NCBI RefSeq assembly: GCF_000260795.1
Contig: NZ_AJGU01000003.1
Span: forward strand, 62,001-126,000
Origin: Treponema sp. JC4
GTDB taxonomy: Bacteria > Spirochaetota > Spirochaetia > Treponematales > Treponemataceae
Direction of reading: 5' to 3'
Length of the DNA stretch: 64,000 nt
Shown: piece after piece, positions 34,259 to 43,075 of the stretch
How the letters are laid out: every line of letters begins with the position of its first letter
Position numbering within the stretch: the first letter of the stretch is position 1
Program-made: the position numbers and the translations under genes
Notes under the pieces: model-generated
The model's input: the letters and a program-made list of their open reading frames with translations, nothing else
Told to the model about the DNA's origin: nothing
The model's database searches: none

Positions 34259-34290
34259 TTTTATACTCCGATAAAACAGGAATGGCTAAT
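34259..34290 (-). promoter_or_regulatory. Shared-motif promoter (copy 10, minus strand, exporter operon)
   Basis: The reverse strand reads ATTAGCC, 14 nt, GGAGTATAAAA, then GGTT and the HlyD start codon. It matches the precursor promoters in both boxes and spacing, tying the exporter to their regulon. Confidence 0.78.
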
Positions 34291-34321
34291 AAATTTTTGA
34301 AAAATTTAAGAAAAAATTTAC

Positions 34322-36892
34322 TTATAAAACCTTTTCTATAAAAGTAAGTTCGCTTTCCTTTCCGTTAAGAATCTTGTTAACATCCTGAATAAAGTCCCCA
34401 AGTCCTGTCGACTGCTGGAAAAAACTTTTCTTTGAGCAATAAACTCTTTTATTCTTAACCGCCTTAAACTCTGCAAAAGCCGCATTTTTCTTTATAAGTT
34501 CCTCTACCGAGTTTATTTTTCCGTCAATGGTCGAATTGTAAATAATGATATCAGCATCAGACGCCGCAGCAAAAAAATCTTCCATCTGAATATTGCTGGT
34601 TCCACCCATTGATTTTACAAGGCTATCCTTACCCTCGTTTATCTGACCCGGAAGATAATTACCGCCTGCCATTTCAATCATTCTTGCAATATAGTCATCT
34701 GGCTTGCGGATATTTACTGCACCATTCTTATTTACATAGAAGAAAACTACGCTTTTTCCTGCTTTTTTCTTATTTAAAACAGGCTGGATTTTTGAAAGCG
34801 TCTCTTCAAAAAAGTTATTTGCTTCCTTCTCCTTTCCAAAAAGAAGCCCGTAGAGCTTAATCCATTCAAGACGGCCAAGAGGATTTTTTTCGTAAGTGGA
34901 ATATTCAACAAGCAGAGGGATACCAAGTTCCTTTAATTTTTCCATAACCTCCGGTTTATGATAAATCATTGTGTTCTGAATAGAAAAATTGCAGCCCTGA
35001 CTCAGCAAAAGTTCATAATCCGGTGCGCTGTATTTTCCCGCATATAAAAGTTTTCCACCCTGCATGGCATTTACGGCTTCTTCTATATACCAGTCCTCCT
35101 GCCTTGTGCCGGAAAATTTAAGTTTGTCTACTGCTCCGATTTTTGCCAGTAAATCCATTACAGAGGTTGAAACAAGATAGGTTTTATCAAGTGGCTGCTT
35201 TAAGACAATTACATCAGCAGGCAGATTTTTTGGAAGCTCTTCCTCCTCCGGCTGCAATACAAAATTCTGAGTATTTGGAAGACTAATATAACGGCATTTT
35301 GAATTTTTGATTTTTTTTACCGAAAACTGATTTGCATATTTTAATTCAAGGGCAGGTTCAAGCTGGTCCTCAAAGTTATCAGCAAGTTTTACACAGACTT
35401 TGTGGTCGTACCAGATTCCTTTTTTTCCAATAAGGGCAAGGTCAAAATCTTTTCCAAGTTTTTCTTTTGTAAGGGGAATATCAAAACCAAAGACCTGATC
35501 TGTTGAACCGTCTTCGTAAGTTACGCTATCAAGAGTGGGATTAAGCCAGCCTGCCTGGTCATTTTTGGCAACTTCTGCTTTTCCACAATAAAGATTCAGG
35601 ATTTTTTTTCCTGCCAGCGTGATGTGAACGCTCATTTTTCCGTCTTTTACGGTGAGCGCTGCTTTTCCGTCCAAAGCTTCGTTCAGACGGAACATCGTGC
35701 TGTCAGTTTTAAAAGTAACGGAATAGTTTCCGTCGGCTAGTTCAATTTTTTTTGCGTCTGCAGTGTGGTTTACATATACAGTCTGAACTGCAGGAATACC
35801 GCCAAGACCTTCAATCTGGCAGTCAATTTTTTCAAAGGCGCCAGAAGCAGTAAACATAGACTTCCAGCTGTCTTCATCGTCACCAGCCATATCATTATTT
35901 GCATGGTCACCGGCAACAACCATAAGAGGACGAAGCACAACCTTTTTGTAACCGGCAGCTTTAACAGCTTCAATTACGTTTTCGCAGGCAGTTTCTTCTG
36001 GTTCTCCTTCTACTGTACCAATGAAAACATTACCGTAATCAAGGTTTACCATCTGAGAAGCCATCTGGCTGTAAGTAATTTTTGCAGCGTGGGAAGTTCC
36101 ATGTCCCATGAAAACAAAGGCTGTTCCGTCTTCATCTGCCTGGGAAAGGCTATTGTAACCTGCAAGAGCAAGAGCACGCTCAGTAATTGCGATTGCAACC
36201 GCTCTTTTATCTTCATTTGTGATAGCAGAAGTTTTTCCTACCTTTCCTAAGAGAGGTTCAGAAATTACAAGCTTTTCAAATTTATCTTCATAAGCTTTTA
36301 CAGCTTCTGAAAGTTCATCATATTCAGCACCGTGCATAAGATGGGTAGGCTGAACAATCAGAGTTTTTACACCGTTTTTTACAGCGCGGTCAAGAGCCTG
36401 CTGCATGTTGTCAATTTTTTCACCATCACGGGCCTGAACGTGATTAATAATAATCTGGGCTGTAAAAGCGCGTCTAACAGATGCATCAGGATTTGCTTCC
36501 TGAATTGCCTTTTCAATTCCACCAATATCCTGTGCGCGGCTTGCATTGAAAGAAGTACCAAAGCTTACAACAAGGATTTCTGTTTCGCCAATTCCATCCT
36601 GATTTAAAGGATTATCAAGACTTGCGTCGCCTGTATCGCGGCCAAAATAATCAGGATCTGCATTTTCGCCTTCAACAAGTTCTTTCTGTGCGTCTGAAAG
36701 TTTATCCCAGGCTTTTTTTGCCTGTGCACAAAGCTTGTCTGTGTCGGCATTTCTTTCCTGAACATAGATAGCATCAATCAAAGCGGCAACCTTATCTGCA
36801 GCAGCCTTGTCCTTTGCTGCCTTGTTACCACAACCAGTCATTCCGAGCAAAACGCCTAGAGCCAAAACAAAAGAAATGAAAGATTTTTTCAT
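34322..36892 (-). CDS. CbiK-like chelatase / NEAT-like / metal-chelate binding protein fusion, lipoprotein
   Basis: This is an 856-residue lipoprotein (lipobox MTGC, Cys21). Residues 25-80 form a short helical region. Residues 104-370 resemble anaerobic cobaltochelatase CbiK (FGTSFNASR, QPTHLMHGAEYDEL, FMGHGTSHA; metal-site His and Glu kept). Residues 380-510 form a beta-rich segment resembling NEAT domains. Residues 545-856 are a periplasmic binding protein of the FepB/BtuF type (STSVMDLLAKIGAVDKL). It acts outside the cytoplasm and may load or capture a metal-tetrapyrrole. The matching permease and ATPase are probably at 913-5099, beyond the peptide island. NEAT and substrate are inferred. 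Confidence 0.82.
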   Translation of the reverse strand: MKKSFISFVLALGVLLGMTGCGNKAAKDKAAADKVAALIDAIYVQERNADTDKLCAQAKKAWDKLSDAQKELVEGENADPDYFGRDTGDASLDNPLNQDGIGETEILVVSFGTSFNASRAQDIGGIEKAIQEANPDASVRRAFTAQIIINHVQARDGEKIDNMQQALDRAVKNGVKTLIVQPTHLMHGAEYDELSEAVKAYEDKFEKLVISEPLLGKVGKTSAITNEDKRAVAIAITERALALAGYNSLSQADEDGTAFVFMGHGTSHAAKITYSQMASQMVNLDYGNVFIGTVEGEPEETACENVIEAVKAAGYKKVVLRPLMVVAGDHANNDMAGDDEDSWKSMFTASGAFEKIDCQIEGLGGIPAVQTVYVNHTADAKKIELADGNYSVTFKTDSTMFRLNEALDGKAALTVKDGKMSVHITLAGKKILNLYCGKAEVAKNDQAGWLNPTLDSVTYEDGSTDQVFGFDIPLTKEKLGKDFDLALIGKKGIWYDHKVCVKLADNFEDQLEPALELKYANQFSVKKIKNSKCRYISLPNTQNFVLQPEEEELPKNLPADVIVLKQPLDKTYLVSTSVMDLLAKIGAVDKLKFSGTRQEDWYIEEAVNAMQGGKLLYAGKYSAPDYELLLSQGCNFSIQNTMIYHKPEVMEKLKELGIPLLVEYSTYEKNPLGRLEWIKLYGLLFGKEKEANNFFEETLSKIQPVLNKKKAGKSVVFFYVNKNGAVNIRKPDDYIARMIEMAGGNYLPGQINEGKDSLVKSMGGTSNIQMEDFFAAASDADIIIYNSTIDGKINSVEELIKKNAAFAEFKAVKNKRVYCSKKSFFQQSTGLGDFIQDVNKILNGKESELTFIEKVL

Positions 36893-36900
36893 AATAGTTA

Positions 36901-36921
36901 CACCTACTGACTAAGTTGGTG
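36901..36921. promoter_or_regulatory. Imperfect palindrome upstream of the chelatase/binding fusion
   Basis: The minus strand reads CACCAACT, a 5-nt centre, then AGTAGGTG: an 8-bp dyad with one A/A mismatch, about 10 nt before the start codon. It could be an operator for a metal-responsive regulator, or a small hairpin. No cobalamin riboswitch was recognised here. Confidence 0.35.
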
Positions 36922-36975
36922 AAAAAGATAACACTTTGTAAGAAAATTTTCAATTATGAAGAAAGATTTGCAGGC

Positions 36976-39444
36976 TTATTTAGGCTGAAAAGTAATTGCT
37001 TCGTCAGCAGGAAGAGGCTTACTGAAGTAGTAACCCTGAATGATATCGGCTTCAAATTCCTTAAGCCGCTCATACTGCCACTCTTCCTCAACACCTTCAA
37101 TAATCATTTCCTTACCCAAGTCGTGCATAAGGCGGATAATATCTTTAATAAAGGAATCTTTTCCGTCTACAAGATAGGTATCTACCAGCGACTTATCAAG
37201 CTTGATTACATCAACCGGAATGTAAGTAAGGTATCCCAGAGAAGAATAGCCTGTACCAAAGTCATCCATCAAAAGCTTAATGCCCATTTCCTGGAAGTTC
37301 TTGAAGATAGCATCAGAAAGGGCGCTCTTTGCAAGGAAGAGACCTTCGGTAATTTCAATTTCAATTAAATTTGCAGGAACCTTGTATAAATCAAGAAGTT
37401 CCTTCATAAAATCAATGTAACCGTAGTCATTCAGCTGATTGCTTGAGAAGTTAATAGAAACAGGATAAAGCTTTAAGCCCTGATCACGCCAGGAAGCCAG
37501 CTGTTTAATTACAAGTTCAGTTGTAATTCGACCGATTTTCCAGATCCAGCCGTTTCTTTCTGCAACAGGAATAAACTGTCCCGGATAGATGCCCTGCTCC
37601 TTCATGCGGACAAGGGCTTCAAACCCGCTGACCTTTTTAGTTTTAGTATTAATCTGAGGCTGGTATACCATATAGAAACCATCGTGGTCAAAGGCTTCCT
37701 GAAGTTTTGCCTTAACGTGAGATTCTTCATCATCCTTTTTCTTCATTGCACTGTCATAAAGCGCAACGCGGTTCTTTCCGCTGTCCTTGGCAAAATACAT
37801 TGCCGTTTCTGCATTAATAACCTGACGCTCTGGCAAAGTCTGACCATCTGAATTTGCAATACCAAAACTTGCGGTAATAACTAAAGATTCATCACCAAGC
37901 GGAATAGGTGAATGAATTGCATCCATAAGCTTTACAATAAGCTCATCATCCGGAGTCAGATTTCTATCCTTAAAGTAGAGAATGAATTCATCTCCGCCGT
38001 AGCGGGCAATTTTACAATCATCGCCTGTACAAATTCCCTTAAATACGGCAACCATGTACTGCAAAATACTGTCCGCAACATGATGACCATAACTTTCGTT
38101 CAGATTCTTAAAGCCGTCGATATCGATAATAACAAGGCTGTATTTATCTGCCGGAGAAAGTTCATTTGTAATAAAATTAGTAATGGTTCTGCGATTAAAA
38201 ATATCAAGAACTTCATCATAATCAACAAGATAGCGGAGCTGGGCTTCTGACTCTATAAGACCATCGCGGGAAGCCTTGAGTTCGGCATTAATTCTCTTAC
38301 CAGCTGCTTCAGAAAAATTCAGGAAAACAATGGTAATTAAAAGGGCTGTAACAATCAGACCCATTGCAGGAAGAATTCTTCCATAATAATCAAAAATGGT
38401 TGCCGGTTTATTGTAGAAAATAGTTCCTTTCTGGAAAACAGAAGTATTAAGCTTGTATTTCTTTACCATCTGCCAGTCAAAGGCACAACGACTATCGGTA
38501 ATTTCTACCAGCGGGATTTTTGAAACATCTGCACCATCAAGGATTTTTGCAACTGTCTGACCTGCAAGATAGCACTGATTTTCAAAATCCATATAGATTC
38601 CGCCAAGAACTCCATGATTTTCTCCGCCCGGATAGTTTCTGATAATAGGGCAAGAAGAATTTCTTGAAATAGTTTTGGCACGAGAATTTACGGTATATAT
38701 ATTTCCTTCTTTATCATCATAACAGTTCATAAAGAAAATAACTGCGTCAGAAGGGATTCCCTTTACCGCCTGAATGAATTCCTTATTTGAAAGAACTGAA
38801 GTATCAATATCAGAAAAATCATAATCCGGATAGTTGCGGGAAAGAGCATAGAACTTCTTTTCATCAGAACGGCCGGCAACTGTTTCATCGTGGATGGCAA
38901 CAAATTTTCTGGAATCAGGGAAGAGCTTGCTTGTAAGCTCAACAAGAACATCAAGATAGGTTTCCTCATAAAAACCGGTAATATATTGATTCTGTGCTGC
39001 ATGTGTTGCAAGGTCATAATCATTAATACCAAAGAAAACCATTGGAAGGCCTTTAAAAAGTTCCTCCTGATATTTCATTCCGAATAAAAGGGCATTATCG
39101 TCACCAAGAATTACTGCTTCATATTCGCCCGGACGCATTCTGTCTTTCAAAAAATCATGGAAAACTTTTATATCATGCTCTGTACCATATTTTTTGGCAT
39201 CCATAAAAAAGACATCATAGTCAATTCCGCTTTCATCAAGCGAACGCTGCAAGCCTGTAACCTGAGGTTCATAAGTAAAATACTGAGTATTATAGGAACA
39301 AAGGCATAAGATTTTATGCACAGATTCAGTCAGCTCACAGTCATGCTTATAAGACTTATCTACAGCAAAGGATAAAAGAAAAACTGCTGCTATTAAACAG
39401 AGGATACTGATAGTGTGAGAAATAATCCGAACTCTCTTTTTCAA
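36976..39444 (-). CDS. GGDEF-EAL protein with periplasmic ABC-substrate-binding-like sensor
   Basis: This is an 822-residue protein. It has an N-terminal signal anchor, a periplasmic region to about residue 350 resembling the ABC substrate-binding sensor family (ILCLCSYNTQYFTYEPQVTG, GLPMVFFGIND), a membrane helix (GLIVTALLITIVFLNF), a GGDEF domain with intact YGGDEF near residue 485 and an EAL domain with intact EALVRM (near 610) and DDFGTG. It could both make and degrade cyclic di-GMP; which activity dominates cannot be told. A TTGACG-N18-TATAAT promoter lies upstream. Confidence 0.88.
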   Translation of the reverse strand: MKKRVRIISHTISILCLIAAVFLLSFAVDKSYKHDCELTESVHKILCLCSYNTQYFTYEPQVTGLQRSLDESGIDYDVFFMDAKKYGTEHDIKVFHDFLKDRMRPGEYEAVILGDDNALLFGMKYQEELFKGLPMVFFGINDYDLATHAAQNQYITGFYEETYLDVLVELTSKLFPDSRKFVAIHDETVAGRSDEKKFYALSRNYPDYDFSDIDTSVLSNKEFIQAVKGIPSDAVIFFMNCYDDKEGNIYTVNSRAKTISRNSSCPIIRNYPGGENHGVLGGIYMDFENQCYLAGQTVAKILDGADVSKIPLVEITDSRCAFDWQMVKKYKLNTSVFQKGTIFYNKPATIFDYYGRILPAMGLIVTALLITIVFLNFSEAAGKRINAELKASRDGLIESEAQLRYLVDYDEVLDIFNRRTITNFITNELSPADKYSLVIIDIDGFKNLNESYGHHVADSILQYMVAVFKGICTGDDCKIARYGGDEFILYFKDRNLTPDDELIVKLMDAIHSPIPLGDESLVITASFGIANSDGQTLPERQVINAETAMYFAKDSGKNRVALYDSAMKKKDDEESHVKAKLQEAFDHDGFYMVYQPQINTKTKKVSGFEALVRMKEQGIYPGQFIPVAERNGWIWKIGRITTELVIKQLASWRDQGLKLYPVSINFSSNQLNDYGYIDFMKELLDLYKVPANLIEIEITEGLFLAKSALSDAIFKNFQEMGIKLLMDDFGTGYSSLGYLTYIPVDVIKLDKSLVDTYLVDGKDSFIKDIIRLMHDLGKEMIIEGVEEEWQYERLKEFEADIIQGYYFSKPLPADEAITFQPK

Positions 39445-39460
39445 CTAATCCCTCATTAAA

Positions 39461-39490
39461 ATTATACTCTGCCTTTTTTGAAATCGTCAA
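39461..39490 (-). promoter_or_regulatory. Sigma70-like promoter for the GGDEF-EAL gene
   Basis: On the minus strand TTGACG (39490-39485) and TATAAT (39466-39461) are separated by 18 nt, about 17 nt before the start codon. Confidence 0.6.
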
Positions 39491-39518
39491 ACAATTTTTT
39501 TTGTGATATAATGCCTTC

Positions 39519-39797
39519 ATGTCAGAAAAAATCAGGCAGCAGATAAGATTTACAGGACGTGTTCAGGGAGTTGGTTTCCGTTATACAGCCCAGTATGCAG
39601 CTCAGGCTTTTGGGCTTACAGGCTGGGTTTATAATGATTATGACGGCTCTGTTCTTATGGAAATTCAAGGGCAGGGAAGCTCAATAAAACGAATGATTGA
39701 AAGACTTGATTCTGACCGCTTTATCCGCATAGATAATATAGAAAGAAAAATAATTCCTATAGACGAATTTGAAAGAAGCTTTAAGGTAAAATATTAA
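39519..39797 (+). CDS. acyP: Acylphosphatase
   Basis: This 92-residue cytoplasmic enzyme hydrolyses acyl phosphates. The signature GRVQGVGFRYTA with the catalytic Arg and GWVYNDYDGSV with the catalytic Asn are both present, and the length is typical. A TATAAT box at 39507-39512 lies only 6 nt before the ATG and there is no ribosome site, so the transcript is probably leaderless. It diverges from the GGDEF-EAL gene. Confidence 0.93.
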   Translation: MSEKIRQQIRFTGRVQGVGFRYTAQYAAQAFGLTGWVYNDYDGSVLMEIQGQGSSIKRMIERLDSDRFIRIDNIERKIIPIDEFERSFKVKY

Positions 39798-39827
39798 AAA
39801 AGACTGCCGGTTTAGTCCGACAGTCTC
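39796..39827 (-). terminator. Intrinsic terminator of the chemoreceptor gene
   Basis: On the minus strand AGACTGTCGG and CCGGCAGTCT form a 10-bp stem with one mismatch and a 6-nt loop, followed by a run of T. On the plus strand the stem could also end acyP, but without a T run. Confidence 0.75.
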
Positions 39828-39856
39828 TCAATAATTAGCCCTTTCAGGCAGGATTT

Positions 39857-41950
39857 TTAAACCTTAAACTGGTCTATCTGACTGCCAATTTCTTCAATTG
39901 ACTTTTCCAGTTCAGTAGCAATATTTCTGAGCGCTTCACCGGTTTCGTTAATCTTTTTAGCACCAATTTTCATCTCGCTCATACTTTCTTCCATAACGCC
40001 AGTTGCATTCTGCAGGTTATGAACTTCTTCAAGAATAGCCTTGTTTCCTTCTGCCATTTCCTGACCGGCAGTATGAACTTCAATTGTACTGTCGTTCATA
40101 GAATGAAGGGCATTGCTTATCTGCTTAGAACCTTCGTCCTGTTCTTCCATAGCGGCCTTAATTTCGCGCACAAGTTCGTCTGTTTCGGTAACCTTTGTGG
40201 CCATAGTATTAAAGGCCTTGCTTGACTGTTCAGAAGCATTTACCACATCAATAATAGCGTTCTGAATGTGGGTAAGCTGTTCGCCAATTGTCTTAGACTG
40301 TACAGTAGAAGTTTCCGAAAGTTTACGGATTTCATCTGCAACTACAGAGAAGCCCTTACCTGCTTCACCTGCATGAGCCGCTTCAATTGCCGCATTCATG
40401 GCAAGGAGGTTTGTCTGCTCGGCAATATCGGCAATTGCGGTATTTGCTTCCTGCAGGGTTTCACTTAAATCCTTAATCTGTTCAATCTTTTCGTTTACAT
40501 CCATCTGAACCTGAACACCATTTTTAGCATTCTGATTAAGTTCATTAAAGGAAGTGCTCATTTTTTCTACAGAGCCGTTTACAGCGTGAATGTTTCCAAT
40601 CATCTGTTCAACGGCACTTGAAGCATCAGAAACTCCGGCACTCTGTTTTTCAATCATCTTTTCAAGTGATTCAATATTTGATGCAATTTCGTTTACCGCA
40701 CCCGCAGTTTCGTGAACACTGTTAGCCTGATTATTAATCTGAGAATGAACAGATTCAATATTTGCAAGAATCTGTGTAATAGAAGAAGCCGTTTCGTTGG
40801 TACTCATTTTTAGCGTTGAACCAACGGCGCCAAGCTCATCCTTAGAACCTTTAATCTGGGAAATAATATCCTGAAGTTTTGCCATAAAGGTATTAAAACC
40901 TGCAACAACATCAGAAACTTCATCATTTCCTTTCTGAGGAATACGCTTTGTAAGGTCTGCATCGCCGGAAGCAACATCATCAATGGCAACCTTAACCCCC
41001 TTAAGTGGCTTAAGACTGATAGACATTGTAGCACCAACAGCGATAAAGGCTACAATAATTGTTCCGATTGCAAGGAAGCCGATAACCCGGCTCATAGTAT
41101 CAAGTTCACTGTAGAAATCATCATAACCGCAAACGCCAAGAACAGACCATGTTGTGCCTGGAATATCACGATATGCTGCAAGCATTTTCATTCCGTTTGC
41201 AGGATTAATAAATGCTTCGCTTCCTACTTCTCCCTTCATCAGTTTTTCAAGGATAGGGCGTATTCCTTCATCTGCATCTGTATCAACTTTCTGGAAAGAA
41301 GTAACCTGCTCAAAATGGTTAGAAGCAATTGTAAGACCTGTCTGGCGGTTTACAACCTGAATATGAGAATCTGAATAGCCGAAGCTCATCTGTTCAATTT
41401 TCTTAGAGAGGGTATCGCCCAAAAGGTTTGCTGAAAGACATCCCACAGGTTTGTGGTTGTAATCATAAACAGGAACAGAATAAATCTGGAAAAGAACGTT
41501 TGTTACAGGGTTTATTGCTGTGTCGGCAACGTAGCGCTCGCCTCTTTTTGCAGCATCAATATAGGCACGTTTAAGCTGGATTTTCTGCCCCTGAGCAGTA
41601 TAACTGTTTCCATCAAGATCATAGAAACCAAGGTTTTCGTATTCGGTACTTACGCGGGCAACACTCGTAAGCTGCTGGCATTTTGCAAGAAGCGGAGTAT
41701 CTTCACGGCGGATAAAATCCATCATAGCAAGGGCATCAAGCATACGGTACTGCTTATCCATTTCACCCTTAATTTTATTTGCAACACTGTCTGTTACCGC
41801 ATCAAGAAGATGTTCAACACTATTTGTCGTTGACTGTGTAGAAAGCTTGAGGGCTGTACTTACAATAACAACATTTGCAACAATAAAAATTGCCAGAACA
41901 ATCGCAATCAGCCTGAACTGAAGACTCTGGAAAAATTTTGAAATTTTCAT
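39857..41950 (-). CDS. Methyl-accepting chemotaxis protein with Cache sensor
   Basis: The start is set at 41950 ([19 protein letters not shown]), which gives a normal N-terminal membrane helix; the longer frame reads through the intergenic region. The protein has 697 residues: helix, periplasmic double-Cache-type sensor (about 35-315), second helix, HAMP ([12 protein letters not shown]) and a long signalling domain with the conserved tip [19 protein letters not shown]. It controls CheA activity at a receptor array. A TTGTTA-N17-TACAAT promoter is visible upstream. Confidence 0.9.
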   Translation of the reverse strand: MKISKFFQSLQFRLIAIVLAIFIVANVVIVSTALKLSTQSTTNSVEHLLDAVTDSVANKIKGEMDKQYRMLDALAMMDFIRREDTPLLAKCQQLTSVARVSTEYENLGFYDLDGNSYTAQGQKIQLKRAYIDAAKRGERYVADTAINPVTNVLFQIYSVPVYDYNHKPVGCLSANLLGDTLSKKIEQMSFGYSDSHIQVVNRQTGLTIASNHFEQVTSFQKVDTDADEGIRPILEKLMKGEVGSEAFINPANGMKMLAAYRDIPGTTWSVLGVCGYDDFYSELDTMSRVIGFLAIGTIIVAFIAVGATMSISLKPLKGVKVAIDDVASGDADLTKRIPQKGNDEVSDVVAGFNTFMAKLQDIISQIKGSKDELGAVGSTLKMSTNETASSITQILANIESVHSQINNQANSVHETAGAVNEIASNIESLEKMIEKQSAGVSDASSAVEQMIGNIHAVNGSVEKMSTSFNELNQNAKNGVQVQMDVNEKIEQIKDLSETLQEANTAIADIAEQTNLLAMNAAIEAAHAGEAGKGFSVVADEIRKLSETSTVQSKTIGEQLTHIQNAIIDVVNASEQSSKAFNTMATKVTETDELVREIKAAMEEQDEGSKQISNALHSMNDSTIEVHTAGQEMAEGNKAILEEVHNLQNATGVMEESMSEMKIGAKKINETGEALRNIATELEKSIEEIGSQIDQFKV

Positions 41951-41990
41951 ATAAACTCGAAACCTCGCTGTGAAAAACGTTATCTCTTTT

Positions 41991-42019
41991 ATTGTAAACC
42001 CGTTTGGTGTTTTTAACAA
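41991..42019 (-). promoter_or_regulatory. Sigma70-like promoter for the chemoreceptor
   Basis: On the minus strand TTGTTA (42019-42014) and TACAAT (41996-41991) are 17 nt apart, about 40 nt before the start codon. Confidence 0.5.
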
Positions 42020-42097
42020 AAATTTTATTATTTCTTCTTCAGTGCAAAAACAAAGAATTATTTTCCTTTTAGAAAAAGACATAATATAATTCAAGTT

Positions 42098-43069
42098 ATG
42101 AATGTAGGAATTATAGGCGCAGGACGAATTGCGGGTACGCTCGCACAGACGATGGCTGGTATGAAGACAGTAAAACTTTATGCGGTGGGGGCACGCTCTC
42201 TTGAAAGAGCTCAGGCCTTTGCAAAAGAGTACAAGGCAGAAAAAGCCTACGGTAGTTATGAAGAGCTTGTACGCGACCCGGCAGTAGACCTGGTTTACAT
42301 TGCAACGCCCCACTCACATCATGCTGAACACGCAGAGCTTTGCATTAATAACGGAAAGCCGGTACTTTGCGAAAAGGCCTTTACCATGAATGCAGGTCAG
42401 GCAGAAAAGATTATTGAACTTTCGCGCAAAAAAGGCGTTTTTCTTACAGAGGCAATCTGGACCCGCTATATGCCTAGCCGCCAGATTATTAATGATGTAA
42501 TTAACAGCGGAATTATAGGAAAGATTCGGGTTCTTACGGCAAACCTTTCGTATGCCATGGAAAAGAAGGAACGAATTGTGGAGCCGGCGCTGGCGGGAGG
42601 AGCTCTTCTTGACGTTGGTGTTTACACGCTGAACTTTGCGGCAATGCATTTTGGAACTGATATCGAACGCATAGAATCTTCCGTGCAGATGACAGATAAG
42701 GGCGTAGACGGACTTGAATCGATTACGATTTTCTACCGCGACGGAAAAATGGCAGTTTTAAATGCCGGCATTTACACCAGAAGTGACCGCAAGGGAATTT
42801 TCTACGGAGAAAAGGGCTATATAATAGTAGAAAACATAAACAATCCTCAGTCGGTAAGCGTTTTTGATGATTCTGATCGTCTGATAAAAAAGATTGACGT
42901 ACCGCCACAGATTACAGGCTACGAATACGAACTTCTAGAATGCGAAAAGTGTCTTGCAGAAGGCAAAATTGAAAGTAATTCAATGCCGCTTTCGGATTCA
43001 CTTTATATGATAAAGCAGATGGACGGCCTTAGAAAAGACTGGGGACTTGTTTACCCTCAGGAAAAATAA
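42098..43069 (+). CDS. Gfo/Idh/MocA-family NAD(P)-dependent oxidoreductase
   Basis: This is a 323-residue cytoplasmic dehydrogenase. The N-terminal Rossmann fold shows [14 protein letters not shown] and [15 protein letters not shown]; the catalytic Lys is in CEKAFTMN. The C-terminal half resembles dihydrodiol/sugar dehydrogenases ([15 protein letters not shown]). The substrate, probably a sugar or cyclitol, is unknown. A TATAAT box (42085-42090) is 7 nt before the ATG, with no ribosome site, again suggesting a leaderless mRNA. Confidence 0.9.
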   Translation: MNVGIIGAGRIAGTLAQTMAGMKTVKLYAVGARSLERAQAFAKEYKAEKAYGSYEELVRDPAVDLVYIATPHSHHAEHAELCINNGKPVLCEKAFTMNAGQAEKIIELSRKKGVFLTEAIWTRYMPSRQIINDVINSGIIGKIRVLTANLSYAMEKKERIVEPALAGGALLDVGVYTLNFAAMHFGTDIERIESSVQMTDKGVDGLESITIFYRDGKMAVLNAGIYTRSDRKGIFYGEKGYIIVENINNPQSVSVFDDSDRLIKKIDVPPQITGYEYELLECEKCLAEGKIESNSMPLSDSLYMIKQMDGLRKDWGLVYPQEK

Positions 43070-43075
43070 GAAGGC

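Noticed and set aside
5639-34290. Repeated GGAGTATAAAT as ordinary sigma70 -10 boxes
   Set aside because: The upstream TTTAGCC at fixed 14-15 nt spacing is conserved in all copies and is not TTGACA-like, while plain sigma70-like promoters elsewhere in the window lack it.
5146-34290. Lanthipeptide, radical-SAM or other peptide-modifying enzyme in the island
   Set aside because: All sizeable frames were accounted for by other families; none resembles LanM, radical SAM, YcaO or nitrile-hydratase enzymes.
36893-36975. Cobalamin riboswitch upstream of the chelatase/binding fusion
   Set aside because: The gap is only about 80 nt and shows no B12-box-like sequence; only a short dyad is present. 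None was seen upstream of 5099 either.
41951-42313. N-terminal extension of the first chemoreceptor
   Set aside because: The extra 121 codons cross the promoter and the divergent Gfo/Idh gene; the start at 41950 gives a normal membrane helix.
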